Assembly (NCBI GenBank): GCA_018622495.1
Contig: CP076021.1
Span: 1-64,000, forward strand
From: Mycoplasmatota bacterium
GTDB taxonomy: Bacteria; Bacillota_I; Bacilli_A; Acholeplasmatales; Acholeplasmataceae
Direction: 5' to 3'
Length of the DNA stretch: 64,000 nucleotides
Shown piece by piece: positions 1-8,415 of this stretch. The translations under genes and the position numbers were made by a program. Under the pieces are notes generated by a model. That model did no database searches, was not told the DNA's origin, and worked only from the letters and a program-made list of their open reading frames with translations. Within the stretch, counting starts at the first letter, position 1, and every line of letters begins with the position of its first letter.

Positions 1-1729
1 TCGCATCTTTTGCAACAATACGTTGTCCACATGCTTGACACGCTGTAATCGTTGGTGTGAGCGTAATATAATTAATTGGTTTTTTAAATATGTTTTGTAA
101 ATAATTTGATAATACTTCAGATTCAATTTTATCTTCAATAAAATGGTGAAGAATAGAACCAGAAGTTGCATATCCTTGGAATTCTGCAGCATTTTCTATT
201 TGTCTTGTGAAATCATCTTCACTAAATGGCAACATACATCCAGATGTTAAAAATACATCGTCATCATGACCTTGTACAAAAATTTCTTTGCCATGTTTTT
301 TAGCAAATTTTACATCAGATCTTGCAAGTTTAATACCAGCATTTTCTGCAGGAGCATATTCAATACCACATGCAACATGATCTCTGACAATAAACTCATT
401 AATAATATCACTCATATATTGCATAAGTTCATGTGCGAATAATTTACCTTCACTATCATCCATGCCATCTTTATAACCAACATTAATTAAACCTTCATGC
501 ATACCTGTAACAGCAAAGACATTAAAGTAATTTCTTAAATCATTATTAAATGCAAAGAATGTAGGATATAATTCTTTATGGTTTTCGACCCATGCACGTT
601 TTGCCATGTGTCCTTCTTCCATCACTTCTAGATATTCTCTCATTTTCATTTTTAATAAATTATGATCATGTCCAAATTCAATTAACATACGGTTCATATT
701 TAAATTTAGAACTTGAATAGCACCAACATTACCAACTGATGATCCAAAGATTCCACCACCAGCTTGTGATAAAACTGATAAATCAATATTTAAACGGCAA
801 CATAAACTTCTTGAAACACTTGGATCTTTTGGCTTAATGCGTGGATTTAATTCTGTGTAATAATGATCAGTAAAAGGTCTTGTTCTGAAGTTTTCAAAAT
901 AAACACCGCCCCATTGATACATCTTTGTTAAAAGATGATGAAATATTTCATTATCATAATTAAAATGATCATCAATTTGAACTGTGATTAATGGGAAAGT
1001 TAATGGAATTCCCTTTTTAGTACCTTTCGCCATAGCATTAATAAAAGCTAAATTTATTCTATCAAAATATTCACCTGGAATATCTTTATATTGGTAGTTC
1101 ATACCTTCGCCACCAATAATAACATACTCATCTTTTATTTCTTCAGAAGGTTTTCCAAACTCTAATGTACAGTTTGAAAAAGCTGATTCTGAACCTGATC
1201 TAAGTGGTAAGTTTAATTCATATATAAGTTGATACATCATTTTAGTCAATGTATGTTCAGTATAAAATTGACGATCTAATTCTTCTTGATATAAATAAGA
1301 TGCTAAAATAGTAGTCATTTGAGATAACATCACAGCACCAGATACTTGTTGACTCATCAGTGTAACAATATTACTAAAGTGACGAATAAGTGTTGGTAAT
1401 GAAGATGCAGCATCAGATTCTAACATATTTTTTGCAATTGATGGAATACCTTTAGTTGCAATATCTTTACAACTTACTGATTGACAATATGAACTTAATT
1501 GTTTGTCATGAATATAAACAACACCATCTTGATATAAATCAACAAGCTTACGTGGAAAAATATGTTTCATTAAATATTCTTCTTCAGCTTTGTTTGATAT
1601 GTTTTTTCTTAGTAGTGGCAATGAATAAACAAAGTTAGAGTTTTCTCTTTTTAAATAATCTGCTCTTTTGTCATCATCATTTCCAATAAATTTTCCAATT
1701 AATTCTTCTGTAGTTTTAAACATTGACAT
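1..1729 (-). CDS. nrdD: Anaerobic ribonucleoside-triphosphate reductase (class III), C-terminus beyond the window
   Basis: Reduces ribonucleoside triphosphates to deoxyribonucleotides using a glycyl radical; active only without oxygen. About 576 residues are visible. They include the conserved SRSLCCRLN cysteine region, the GGGIFGSSVGNVG segment, the MHEGLINVGY segment, and near the left edge CQACGQ, the first cysteine pair of the C-terminal zinc site. The glycyl-radical site itself lies off the left edge. The start at 1729 is preceded by AAAGGGGAAC at a good distance. The gene overlaps the end of nrdI by 14 bp, so the two are co-transcribed. The nrdG activase is not visible and may lie to the left. 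Identification is from motif order and length. Confidence 0.95.
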   Translation of the reverse strand, partial: MSMFKTTEELIGKFIGNDDDKRADYLKRENSNFVYSLPLLRKNISNKAEEEYLMKHIFPRKLVDLYQDGVVYIHDKQLSSYCQSVSCKDIATKGIPSIAKNMLESDAASSLPTLIRHFSNIVTLMSQQVSGAVMLSQMTTILASYLYQEELDRQFYTEHTLTKMMYQLIYELNLPLRSGSESAFSNCTLEFGKPSEEIKDEYVIIGGEGMNYQYKDIPGEYFDRINLAFINAMAKGTKKGIPLTFPLITVQIDDHFNYDNEIFHHLLTKMYQWGGVYFENFRTRPFTDHYYTELNPRIKPKDPSVSRSLCCRLNIDLSVLSQAGGGIFGSSVGNVGAIQVLNLNMNRMLIEFGHDHNLLKMKMREYLEVMEEGHMAKRAWVENHKELYPTFFAFNNDLRNYFNVFAVTGMHEGLINVGYKDGMDDSEGKLFAHELMQYMSDIINEFIVRDHVACGIEYAPAENAGIKLARSDVKFAKKHGKEIFVQGHDDDVFLTSGCMLPFSEDDFTRQIENAAEFQGYATSGSILHHFIEDKIESEVLSNYLQNIFKKPINYITLTPTITACQACGQRIVAKDA

Positions 1730-2105
1730 AATTTTGTTCCCCTTTAATATTTATTTGATTTTTAATCCAGTTCTTTACAACACTCACATCACGATCAAAT
1801 CCTGATGCTTCAAACTTTATAATAAGTGGAATATCATAAATCTGTGCAATCTTATCCCCAGCTGCACCATAATTTTGACCCCAATTACGATTACCCGATA
1901 CACAAACCCCTTTGACGCGATTTGCATGTGAATCTAAAAAATTTTTAGTTGGTTCAGGAATTTCACCAAAGTTAAATGTCCTGGTGACCAACAAAATCTC
2001 ATCCTCTGCAGTTGGCCTGTATTGAGAAATATCATAAGATGATAGATTTAATTTTTTAGCGAATTTTTTAGCCTGTCCTGTTAAACTATCAAAGACAATA
2101 ATCAT
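1716..2105 (-). CDS. nrdI: NrdI-type flavodoxin
   Basis: Small FMN protein which in known systems supplies an oxidant to the manganese cofactor of class Ib ribonucleotide reductase (NrdEF). The protein starts MIIVFDSLTGQAKKFAKKL and carries the NrdI hallmarks SGNRNWGQNYGAAGD and the FEASGFDRDV tail; about 129 residues, a normal NrdI length. I chose the ATG at 2105 because GAGAGG lies 9 nt before it; the ATG at 2114 directly abuts that ribosome-binding site. It sits immediately upstream of nrdD and overlaps it, which is an unusual partner because class III enzymes do not need NrdI. Confidence 0.88.
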   Translation of the reverse strand: MIIVFDSLTGQAKKFAKKLNLSSYDISQYRPTAEDEILLVTRTFNFGEIPEPTKNFLDSHANRVKGVCVSGNRNWGQNYGAAGDKIAQIYDIPLIIKFEASGFDRDVSVVKNWIKNQINIKGEQNYVNV

Positions 2106-2133
2106 CAAATTCATCCTCTCTATAATAAAAAAT

Positions 2134-2153
2134 AAAGCATACAAGTATGCTTT
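2134..2153 (-). terminator. Leader hairpin with T-rich tail before nrdI (attenuator or terminator)
   Basis: A perfect 9-bp inverted repeat (AAAGCATAC/GTATGCTTT) with a 2-nt loop is followed on the minus strand by ATTTTTTATT. It lies about 100 nt after the promoter at 2262-2290 and about 30 nt before the nrdI start. The position suggests premature termination of the nrdI-nrdD transcript, possibly regulated. No known riboswitch was recognised in the leader. Confidence 0.5.
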
Positions 2154-2261
2154 AAAGAGTATTTTTAGTTGCTTAAAAAAGAACATAAAAGTCCCTATTT
2201 ATACATATTCTAAAATCCCCTTTAAATCTCCACCGCGCTGATTTACTATTGCTGTGTTCTT

Positions 2262-2290
2262 ATTATAGGTAATTTTTTTTCAATATGCAA
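2262..2290 (-). promoter_or_regulatory. Sigma-A-type promoter of nrdI-nrdD
   Basis: On the minus strand TTGCAT and TATAAT are separated by 17 bp. The promoter lies between the end of the phoR-like gene and nrdI and drives a leader of about 150 nt. No obvious NrdR box pair was seen. Confidence 0.6.
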
Positions 2291-2308
2291 GAACTTTTTT
2301 GTAAATAA

Positions 2309-4003
2309 TTATTTCCGAAAATCTTTCATAGAAATTTCAATGGTTGTACCCAGTCCAATAGCAGATGTTAATTTAATATTTCCATCATATTTTATGGTGA
2401 TATGTTTCACGATAGCTAGACCAAGTCCAGTACCCCCATCTATACGTCCTTTATCAATACGATAGAAGCGTTCGAAAACACGTTGCTGGTGCTCTATACT
2501 AATGCCATACCCCTCATCTTTCACACTAAATATAATATTGTTATCATGTGCGTGTAACATGATGATTATTTTCTTTTCAGGTTCACTGTATTTAATTGCA
2601 TTCTCAATTAAATTTTTGAATAGTTTTTGAATATCTACTGGATCGCAAACCATCATAACTTCATTAGTGTCCATGATGATTTCCATTTTTTTCTTTGTGA
2701 TCATTGGTTTTAAATTTTTAAAAGTAGAATTTAAAATGTCATTTAAATTTTGTTTTTTGTATTTTTTAGTTTTAACTTGTTCTAATCTAGATAGTGTCAA
2801 CATATCTTCAACTAATAATGACATGTTAAGTGCTTGATGATGAATAAGATCAGCAGCTTCTTTTAACTCTGCTTCATCTTTTATCATGCCGTGGTATATT
2901 AACTCTGCATTTCCACTAATCGCTGTGATTGGTGACTTAAGTTCATGTGAAGCATATGAGAAAAAATCACGCTTCACTTGAGATAATTGTCGTTCTTTTG
3001 AAACATCTTTTAAGATCACTAAAACTGTAGGTTGTTTAGATAAAGTCGTAGACTCTTGTAGTTTAAGTGTTTTTGTTTCATAAAGTTTATCTTTGATTTG
3101 CATATCAAAGATTAACATCTCACCATTTGTATTCGTTTTATGGATTGCTTCTTTTAAATCGACATCTCTAATCATTTTATATATTTTTTGATCAAGATCA
3201 TCTTCAGATAAATCGAATAATGCTTTTGCATCGTTATTAAAATAAGTGAGGTTCTCATTTTGATCTAATAATAATACAGCTTGTTGGAGCTGGTCTAATA
3301 TTATGTTTAATTGCGTTTGATATGATTCAACTTGTTTTAAATGTTTTGATGTTGATAAATTTATAAGATTCATTTCGTATAACATTTCATTAATATCATC
3401 ATATTTATCAGTTAAACTCATCACTTGGTATTGTCCCTTGTTTAAATCTGACATTCCCTTTTTGATTTTTTCAAAAGGTTTTATAAGATTTTTATTGACT
3501 TTGTTAATACCAAAGTAATACCCTATAGCAACAATAATTCCAGTCAAACCTATAATTATAACGATGTTAGTAAATACATGCGTCTGCGTTTCAACTGGCA
3601 CAGAAATTCTTAAATATTGTCCATCTTCCATTTGTTTTGCAATATATAATAAATTGACATTAACTGTATCTGATGTACGTGAGTATACTTCGCCTAAATT
3701 TAATATTTCTGGTCTTTGACTTTTATCTTGCCCTATTTGAGCATCTTTTGAATCGGCTAAGACATAACCATTTTCATCTAAAATCGTAATTCTTGTTTCA
3801 CTATCAATATATGTATTAACAAATAAAATAGGAGAACCATTAAAATTTTCATATTTAAGTGAAGTTTCTTCAAGTAAATACGACATGAATACTTCTTCAT
3901 TTCTTTTCTCAAAAATGTATAAAGAAAAAAAAGCAATTACAAAAAACAACATGAGCGAACTTAATAAAAGTATCATATTGTTTCTTACTATAGCTTTTCT
4001 CAT
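2309..4003 (-). CDS. phoR: PhoR-type sensor histidine kinase
   Basis: Membrane sensor of phosphate limitation, partner of the adjacent response regulator. 564 residues: a membrane segment at about 10-30, an extracytoplasmic region to about 145, a second membrane segment at about 146-167, then HAMP and PAS-like regions. The H-box SHELKSPITA is near residue 355, followed by NLIENAIKYS (N box), DEGYGIS (G1) and GGTGLGLAIVK (G2). The start overlaps the stop of the regulator gene by 4 bp (ATGA). As the last gene of the pst-pho locus it is probably activated together with phosphate uptake. Transport-complex signalling through PhoU is inferred from the neighbours. Confidence 0.92.
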   Translation of the reverse strand: MRKAIVRNNMILLLSSLMLFFVIAFFSLYIFEKRNEEVFMSYLLEETSLKYENFNGSPILFVNTYIDSETRITILDENGYVLADSKDAQIGQDKSQRPEILNLGEVYSRTSDTVNVNLLYIAKQMEDGQYLRISVPVETQTHVFTNIVIIIGLTGIIVAIGYYFGINKVNKNLIKPFEKIKKGMSDLNKGQYQVMSLTDKYDDINEMLYEMNLINLSTSKHLKQVESYQTQLNIILDQLQQAVLLLDQNENLTYFNNDAKALFDLSEDDLDQKIYKMIRDVDLKEAIHKTNTNGEMLIFDMQIKDKLYETKTLKLQESTTLSKQPTVLVILKDVSKERQLSQVKRDFFSYASHELKSPITAISGNAELIYHGMIKDEAELKEAADLIHHQALNMSLLVEDMLTLSRLEQVKTKKYKKQNLNDILNSTFKNLKPMITKKKMEIIMDTNEVMMVCDPVDIQKLFKNLIENAIKYSEPEKKIIIMLHAHDNNIIFSVKDEGYGISIEHQQRVFERFYRIDKGRIDGGTGLGLAIVKHITIKYDGNIKLTSAIGLGTTIEISMKDFRK

Positions 4004-4662
4004 TGAATATGGTAACCAACACTTCTGACAGTTTTAATTCCTATCTCAGCATCGCATTCTTTTAATTTTTTACGTAAGGATTTAATGTGCATATCTAGCG
4101 TGCGTGTTTCTCCAATAAAATCAGTGTCCCAAACACTTTTAAAAATATGTTCTTTTGTAACGACTTCGTTTTCATGTTTCATTAATAATTTAAGAATATC
4201 ATATTCTTTTTGCGTAAAATATACATCCTGATTATTAATAGAGACTGTATGCTTTTTATCATCTAAAACAACATTATCAATTTGAAATTTACGATCGTCG
4301 TGTATTTTTCTTAATTTTGCTTGTATACGTGATGTAAGTTCTAAAATACCAAATGGTTTAGTCATGTAATCATCAGCACCTAAATCAAGTGCTAAAACTT
4401 TATCCATTTCGCTTTGTAATGCGGAAACCATCATAATAGGTACATCTTTATCTATTTTACGAATAAGTTTTAATAAATCAAGACCTGAAAAATCAGGTAA
4501 CATGATATCTAAACAAATCATATCTGGACGTTTCTTTCTAAAAACATCTAAGAATGCTTCCCCAGTTGAAAACCCCATACCATCAATATTTGCATTTTTT
4601 AAAGTTTTATCGATGATGTTTGCTATGGCTTGATCATCTTCAACAAAATAAACTAATGACAT
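4000..4662 (-). CDS. phoP: PhoP-type response regulator (OmpR/PhoB family)
   Basis: DNA-binding regulator of the phosphate response. The receiver domain (residues 1-120) has the acidic pair ED, the phospho-acceptor aspartate in CLDIMLPDFSG, and the conserved Lys in DDYMTKPFG. The C-terminal winged helix contains FTQKEYDILKLL and RTLDMHIKSLRKKL. The ATG at 4662 (MSLVYFVEDD) has AGGAGA at the right distance; an ATG six bases upstream would be too close. The gene lies between phoU and phoR in a single leftward operon, and a direct-repeat box of PhoP type precedes pstS, so autoregulation is likely. Confidence 0.92.
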   Translation of the reverse strand: MSLVYFVEDDQAIANIIDKTLKNANIDGMGFSTGEAFLDVFRKKRPDMICLDIMLPDFSGLDLLKLIRKIDKDVPIMMVSALQSEMDKVLALDLGADDYMTKPFGILELTSRIQAKLRKIHDDRKFQIDNVVLDDKKHTVSINNQDVYFTQKEYDILKLLMKHENEVVTKEHIFKSVWDTDFIGETRTLDMHIKSLRKKLKECDAEIGIKTVRSVGYHIQ

Positions 4663-4673
4663 ATGCATCTCTC

Positions 4674-5336
4674 CTAAAATAATAGTGTGTTTTTATGTGT
4701 ACCTTTGTCCATAAAAATAATCCATTCAGCAATATTACATGCATGATCGCCAACGCGTTCGAAATACTTTGCGACCATTAAAACATATATAGCTTCATTT
4801 GGGTCAATTTTATCATTTTTTAGTTCGCTTGTCATCTTTTGAATTAATTTCTTAAACAACTTATTAACTTCTTGATCTGTATCAATGACTGATTGTGCTT
4901 GCACAACATCTACTCTAACGAGTGCTTGTATACTTTCTAATACCATTTTTTCTACGATTTCAGACATTTGAGTAGTGATAGGAAGAACTCTTAAATTTCT
5001 TGCTTGATCAAGATGAAGTGTCATTTCAGCAATATCTGTTGCATGATCTCCAATACGCTCTAAATCAGTAATAAGTTTTAATATACCTGTAACTAATCTT
5101 AAATCTGAAGCGACAGGTTGTTCTTTCCAAATTATTTTTAATGCTAATTTTGCAATTTCTTCTTCATAATCATCGACTAAATCATCTTTTTTAATAACGC
5201 TTTTTGCAAGTACGTGGTCTTCTGTTTTAAAAGCTTTTAATCCTTCTTTTAAATTTTTAAGTGCCATATCTGCCATATCTGCAACATCTTTTTTTAATGC
5301 TTCAATCGCTTGTTCTAAACTTTGTCTTAAAGCCAT
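4674..5336 (-). CDS. phoU: Phosphate-specific transport regulator PhoU
   Basis: Cytoplasmic three-helix-bundle protein that modulates the Pst transporter and PhoR signalling. 220 residues with the two PhoU repeats; each carries the metal-contacting pattern, ERIGDHATDIAE near residue 93 and ERVGDHACNIAEW near residue 194. Length is normal for the family. It lies 18 bp after pstB and just before phoP, the usual position. Confidence 0.95.
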   Translation of the reverse strand: MALRQSLEQAIEALKKDVADMADMALKNLKEGLKAFKTEDHVLAKSVIKKDDLVDDYEEEIAKLALKIIWKEQPVASDLRLVTGILKLITDLERIGDHATDIAEMTLHLDQARNLRVLPITTQMSEIVEKMVLESIQALVRVDVVQAQSVIDTDQEVNKLFKKLIQKMTSELKNDKIDPNEAIYVLMVAKYFERVGDHACNIAEWIIFMDKGTHKNTLLF

Positions 5337-5354
5337 ACTATATTTCCTCCTTTA

Positions 5355-6128
5355 TTACCCAAATCTCCCGGTAATATACTCTTCAGTTTTTTTATGTTTT
5401 GGTGTAGAAAACATTTTAGCAGTATCATCAAATTCAATTAATTCACCTAATAAGAAGAATGCAGTTTTATCTGATATACGTGCAGCTTGTTGCATGTTAT
5501 GTGTCACAATAACTATAGTATACTCTTCTTTTAGTTCAATAATCAATTCTTCAATTTTTGCAGTTGCTATAGGATCTAATGCTGAAGTTGGTTCATCCAT
5601 TAATATCACCTGAGGTTGCATCGCAATCGTTCTTGCAATACATAATCTTTGTTGTTGACCACCTGATAAACTCATTGCGTAACTTTTTAGTCTATCACTA
5701 ACTTCATCCCATAAAGCAGCTTTTTTTAATGATGATTCTACGATTTCATCTAAAACAGCTTTATTTTTAATGCCTTGGCATTTTGGACCATATGCTATAT
5801 TCTCATAAATACTCATTGGAAATGGATTTGGTTTTTGAAAAACCATACCTACGTTTGAGCGTAATTCAATCACATCAAAATTTTTTGCATATATATCTTT
5901 ATTTTCATATATAATTTCTCCTGAAACGCGACAAGATGCTATTAAGTCATTCATACGATTTAAAATACGAATAAATGTTGATTTGCCACAACCTGATGGT
6001 CCAATAAAAGCTGTGACTTCATGATAATTGATATCCATTGTTATATTTTTAATCGCTTGAAAATCATTATAAAATAAATCTATATTTTTTAATTTAAAAA
6101 CTTGGTTTTCTTTTGTTTCATTATTCAT
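5355..6128 (-). CDS. pstB: Phosphate ABC transporter ATP-binding protein PstB
   Basis: Cytoplasmic ATPase that powers phosphate import. 257 residues with Walker [11 protein letters not shown]-loop [11 protein letters not shown] (the NPFPMSI stretch is diagnostic of PstB), signature LSGGQQQRL, Walker [13 protein letters not shown] and the H-loop [13 protein letters not shown]. All catalytic residues are present. Start and spacing fit an operon with pstA, 4 bp upstream. Confidence 0.97.
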   Translation of the reverse strand: MNNETKENQVFKLKNIDLFYNDFQAIKNITMDINYHEVTAFIGPSGCGKSTFIRILNRMNDLIASCRVSGEIIYENKDIYAKNFDVIELRSNVGMVFQKPNPFPMSIYENIAYGPKCQGIKNKAVLDEIVESSLKKAALWDEVSDRLKSYAMSLSGGQQQRLCIARTIAMQPQVILMDEPTSALDPIATAKIEELIIELKEEYTIVIVTHNMQQAARISDKTAFFLLGELIEFDDTAKMFSTPKHKKTEEYITGRFG

Positions 6129-6132
6129 AGGT

Positions 6133-7362
6133 TTAACTCCAATTCATATTTTTTTGTAACTTCTTCGCAAATATTTTTACAATAAAGTTAATAATAAACA
6201 CAACAACTAACATAATAATCGCGATTGCAGAAGCTAGTTCGAAATTGGGTGCTTCTCCAGCCATAATCACCCATATGTGCACAGCAAGTGTTGATGAACG
6301 CTCTGTTAACGTAACTGTATCTTTTGTCACAGCACCAACTGCAAATATTAATGCAGCTGATTCACCCATAATTCTACCAATACCCAATAATACACCTGTT
6401 AAAATACCTGGTGTTGCATTAGGAACAACCACTTTAAAAATAGTTTGTGTCTGATTGGCACCAAGAGCAAGTGAACCTCTTCTTAAATCATCAGGGATAA
6501 TTTTTAATGCTTCTTCTGTACTCTTAATAATCGTTGGTAATAAGATAACTGCCATGGTTAAAGCACCACTTAATATTGAGCCGCCTGCTGTAAGACCTGT
6601 ATGATTTAATAAAGGAATAAAAACAGCTGCACCTAATAATCCATATATAATCGAAGGTACACCAGTTAACATATCAACAAGTGATCTAATAATATCTGAG
6701 AATTTCGTCTTTTTAGAGAACTCATTAAAATATACTGCAGTTGCTACACCAACAGGAATGGCAAGTACCAATGTAATCACAATCATCAATAATGTTGTAA
6801 TAATTGATCCTCTAATACCACCACCTGTAATTTGTACAGTAACATCATCAATTTGAGTTGCTTGTTCAAATGCATCTCGCATGACTTCAGCACCTTCAGA
6901 ATAAAAAGCATAAAGTGCAAAATTATTAAATATCGCTGTTTGTACAGACGTATCTTCAGTTAAAGATAATACAACTGAATTACCTGCTTCATCTTCATTA
7001 TTTTTATCCAATGCATTTAAAAATGGACTATCAGAATGAATATATGCTATTTCAACAATTGAATGCCCTTCGCGATCAGTTTCATCAATAAATCCTATCC
7101 CCCAGTTTTCATAATAATAGATATTATCATCTAAATCCATTTCTGCACTATATTGACCTGGTCCTACATCTAAATAAACATTTGTGTTTATATCTTGTGA
7201 ATCTCCTGTAATCATGTCCCAACTAACAAGAGATGCACCGGTTATTAATACATATATAATGACCATTGCTAAAATAAGCACACCCACAAAACCAAGGCTA
7301 TATACTGATGTTTTTGCAATACGATCATATCTTTTTTTAAGTTGATTTGTTTTAGTTTTCAT
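6133..7362 (-). CDS. pstA: Phosphate ABC transporter permease PstA with an extra external domain
   Basis: One of two membrane subunits of the phosphate importer. At 409 residues it is about 110 longer than the usual PstA. After the first membrane segment (about 18-42) there is an insertion of roughly 120-130 residues (about 50-175), acidic and rich in Tyr and Asp, which should lie outside the membrane. The standard five membrane segments follow from [11 protein letters not shown] onward, with the ABC-contact loop [21 protein letters not shown]. It overlaps the pstC stop by 11 bp. The inserted domain might contact the unusual PstS of this operon; that is inference. Confidence 0.93.
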   Translation of the reverse strand: MKTKTNQLKKRYDRIAKTSVYSLGFVGVLILAMVIIYVLITGASLVSWDMITGDSQDINTNVYLDVGPGQYSAEMDLDDNIYYYENWGIGFIDETDREGHSIVEIAYIHSDSPFLNALDKNNEDEAGNSVVLSLTEDTSVQTAIFNNFALYAFYSEGAEVMRDAFEQATQIDDVTVQITGGGIRGSIITTLLMIVITLVLAIPVGVATAVYFNEFSKKTKFSDIIRSLVDMLTGVPSIIYGLLGAAVFIPLLNHTGLTAGGSILSGALTMAVILLPTIIKSTEEALKIIPDDLRRGSLALGANQTQTIFKVVVPNATPGILTGVLLGIGRIMGESAALIFAVGAVTKDTVTLTERSSTLAVHIWVIMAGEAPNFELASAIAIIMLVVVFIINFIVKIFAKKLQKNMNWS

Positions 7363-8338
7363 CTAAACGACCAACTTTCTTCATAATTGCTTTTAGTCCT
7401 ATGTTTGTTACAAGAATAACAACCATTAAAACAAGCCCCACTGAAAATCTAATATCATAATCAATACCAGAGGTTTCCTTTATACCTAAAAGCATGCGAG
7501 ACGTTAATGTTGAAGTTGTTGCTAATAGATTAACTGTCACTCCACTAAATGAATTACCTGATACCATAGAAACCGCCGTAGCTTCCCCTAATGCACGACC
7601 TACTCCTAAAATAATACCAGCAAATATACCACTTTTCGCACTTGTTAACACAACTTTAAAATAAGTTTGCATCGGTGTTGCTGACAATGCAAGAGAACCT
7701 TCTATAATATCGTTTTTAACTGCTCTAATTGATGTTTCTGCTACTGCAGTGATTGTCGGTAATGTCATCATAAAAAGTACAATAACAGTTGATAGCAATG
7801 AAAGTCCTCCAGCAGTTTGATAATTAAAGACTTCACCTATCCAACTTACCATATTCGTAATAACACCTAATCCAATAACCCCATAAATAATAGATGGGAT
7901 TGAAGCGAGTAGTTCAACAACGGTGCTTAGAAAAGCTGCAATTCTTTTTGGTGCAACTTTTGCGATTAATAAAGCTGTAAGTACTGCAACTGGTACAGTA
8001 AGTATAAGTGATAGAAATACTGCAATGATTGTATTAATAATTGAGAATCCAACACCATAATCACTGGATGCCCCTACTGCGCCTTCTAACCATTGTGACT
8101 TAACTAAAAATTTAAACGGGTTAACAGGTGACAATAAAATGTCACCTGTTATATTATTATATCCTTCATATGACTTAATAAATGGTGTTATCCCTTTAAC
8201 GCTAATCACAATAATAACGATAATAACGAACGAAGCTGATAATAAACTTGCTATTCTAAAAATATTTCTAAATATAGCATCTGTACGGTTTTTCTTTCGT
8301 ATATTTGCTTGTGTTACATATGATTTTACAGATTGCAT
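7352..8338 (-). CDS. pstC: Phosphate ABC transporter permease PstC
   Basis: Membrane subunit of the phosphate importer. 328 residues with six predicted membrane segments; the first is at about 27-50. The contact loop reads SLALSATPMQTYFKVVLTSAKSG and is followed by GRALGEATAVSMVSGN, the PstC pattern. The start is preceded by AAAGGAG. A short external loop between membrane segments 1 and 2 is normal. It follows pstS after a hairpin and overlaps pstA. Confidence 0.95.
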   Translation of the reverse strand: MQSVKSYVTQANIRKKNRTDAIFRNIFRIASLLSASFVIIVIIVISVKGITPFIKSYEGYNNITGDILLSPVNPFKFLVKSQWLEGAVGASSDYGVGFSIINTIIAVFLSLILTVPVAVLTALLIAKVAPKRIAAFLSTVVELLASIPSIIYGVIGLGVITNMVSWIGEVFNYQTAGGLSLLSTVIVLFMMTLPTITAVAETSIRAVKNDIIEGSLALSATPMQTYFKVVLTSAKSGIFAGIILGVGRALGEATAVSMVSGNSFSGVTVNLLATTSTLTSRMLLGIKETSGIDYDIRFSVGLVLMVVILVTNIGLKAIMKKVGRLDEN

Positions 8339-8360
8339 TATATTCTCCTTTGTCTAAAGC

Positions 8361-8388
8361 AAAACACCAATCGATTGACTGGTGTTTT
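8361..8388 (-). terminator. Intercistronic hairpin between pstS and pstC
   Basis: A 9-bp stem (AAAACACCA/TGGTGTTTT) with a 10-nt loop lies between the pstS stop and the pstC ribosome-binding site, without a long T run. Such a hairpin typically protects or partly terminates the pstS message so that binding protein is made in excess over the permeases; here that role is inferred from position. Confidence 0.55.
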
Positions 8389-8415
8389 ACCAAATGGTCT
8401 TTAATCAGTAAATGT

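Noticed and set aside
2190-2255. Known riboswitch in the nrdI leader
   Set aside because: The GCGCGGTGGAGA and AAAGGGGATTTT segments did not match the cobalamin, preQ1, purine or other consensus patterns I could recall.
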